Origin: JASLBX01 sp036373915
Lineage (GTDB): Bacteria; Actinomycetota; Actinomycetes; Jiangellales; Jiangellaceae
Direction of reading: 5' to 3'
NCBI GenBank assembly: GCA_036373915.1
Contig: DASUUU010000159.1
Coordinates: 22,920-86,919, forward strand
Length of the DNA stretch: 64,000 nt
Part shown: positions 63,671 through 64,000 of the stretch, in pieces
Layout of the letters: each line of letters begins with the position of its first letter
How positions within the stretch are numbered: the first letter of the stretch is position 1
Made by a program: the position numbers and the translations under genes
The notes under the pieces: generated by a model
The model's input: the letters and a program-made list of their open reading frames with translations, nothing else
Told to the model about the DNA's origin: nothing
Database searches by the model: none

Positions 63671-63953
63671 GTGTCGCTCACGAGCGAGTCGCTGGGCGCA
63701 GCGCCCTGAGGTACCGGCCAGTCGCCGCGTTGACTGGACAGGACCACTGTGTCGACGGCGCGAATCCCCAGCGCCGCCGCCACTGCCTGCGACCTCGCCG
63801 TAATTCGGCTGGTGAGCGAATGGTTCAGCCGAATTCGGTGAGGGCGCCGACCGGCTTGACGGCGGAATAAACGATCAATTTGGACACATTCGGGTCTCAG
63901 TTGTTGGTGTTCTGTTACCTACATGCCGAGATTTGGGAGCACTATGGAGGACC
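63671..63953 (+). promoter_or_regulatory. intergenic leader before a gene leaving the window
   Basis: 283 bases without a credible gene. A perfect 10-bp inverted repeat (63802-63811 with 63826-63835, 14-base loop) lies in the middle, and the last ~90 bases are distinctly A/T-richer than the rest of the window. A 16-codon frame opens at 63944. A structured leader is possible, but I could not match a known riboswitch. Confidence 0.35.
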
Positions 63954-64000
63954 ATGAGTGCACGTTCCATGACACGCCGACCCCTGCCGGCTAGTCCGTT
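63954..64000 (+). CDS. start of a gene truncated by the window end
   Basis: An ATG at 63954 opens a frame to the window edge ('MSARSMTRRPLPASP'). GGAGG lies only three bases upstream, which is closer than usual; an in-frame ATG at 63969 is an alternative. The Arg-rich beginning could precede a signal peptide, but too little is visible to say what it encodes. Confidence 0.35.
   Translation, partial: MSARSMTRRPLPASP

Noticed and set aside
63475..63783. Minus-strand frame of 102 codons opposite the RAM-domain gene
   Set aside because: Most of it is antisense to a well-supported gene and the unique part matches nothing I recognise; no ribosome site.
63671..63953. c-di-AMP (ydaO-type) riboswitch
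   Set aside because: The leader position is suggestive, but I could not find the conserved ydaO core segments by eye.

Overview
The window is a chromosomal segment of a GC-rich actinobacterium (Actinomycetota). The evidence is strong G/C preference at third codon positions, frequent GTG starts, an HrdB/SigA-type principal sigma factor with a long Ala/Lys-rich N-terminus, mycobacterial-style gene sets (lprG-p55, mprAB-pepD, ligB, PASTA kinase, pimB-like glycosyltransferase) and many leaderless promoters. I cannot name a genus. No rRNA, tRNA, prophage, transposase or CRISPR array was seen; most of the window is core chromosome.

Region 1 (1-12.7 kb): end of an epimerase gene, a P-loop kinase, a secreted glycoside-hydrolase-like protein with two SH3b domains, an LprG-like lipoprotein overlapping a P55-like exporter, a sucrase/ferredoxin-like protein, an aldo/keto reductase, a type IIA topoisomerase B subunit convergent with it across a long palindrome, and small membrane and redox proteins. 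Region 2 (12.7-25.6 kb): a coupled pair of homologous coiled proteins, a PLP decarboxylase, the principal sigma factor, base-excision and stress proteins, DNA polymerase IV, the MprA/MprB/PepD-like envelope-stress module and an ATP-dependent DNA ligase. Region 3 (25.7-41.1 kb): SURF1, PAC2 and HEPN genes (the last behind a perfect SOS box), a CrtI-like oxidoreductase, a sirtuin, then metF, polyprenyl synthase, PASTA kinase, endonuclease IV, two unrelated DAHP synthases around a threonine aldolase, and a PPi-type phosphofructokinase.

Region 4 (41.2-46.3 kb) holds the three-gene N-acetylglutaminylglutamine amide (NAGGN) osmolyte set: amidotransferase, GNAT/ATP-grasp synthetase and M42 peptidase. 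Region 5 (46.3-53.7 kb): a PlsC-like acyltransferase, an archaeal-type ornithine cyclodeaminase-like protein, an EEP nuclease, a ROK glucokinase, two SRPBCC proteins and a NarL-type two-component system. Region 6 (53.7-55.7 kb) is an ArsR/AHSA1/DHFR-like cassette between ~128-bp direct repeats and looks like an insertion. Region 7 (55.7-64 kb): a PimB-like glycosyltransferase, M48 protease, NlpC/P60 hydrolase, NYN protein, an exonuclease/GIY-YIG fusion and an Lrp-type RAM protein, in an order resembling the Rv2172c-Rv2191 region of Mycobacterium tuberculosis.

The most notable non-coding items are a three-copy family of long palindromes (TGATCATGCAA ends), a six-unit ~32-bp tandem array upstream of the threonine aldolase gene, an SOS box on the HEPN promoter, 11-bp-phased repeats before the pepD-like gene, a sigma-R-like promoter before the sigma factor gene, and an ArsR promoter with a palindrome between -35 and -10. 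All functional statements are read by eye from sequence; no database search was run.
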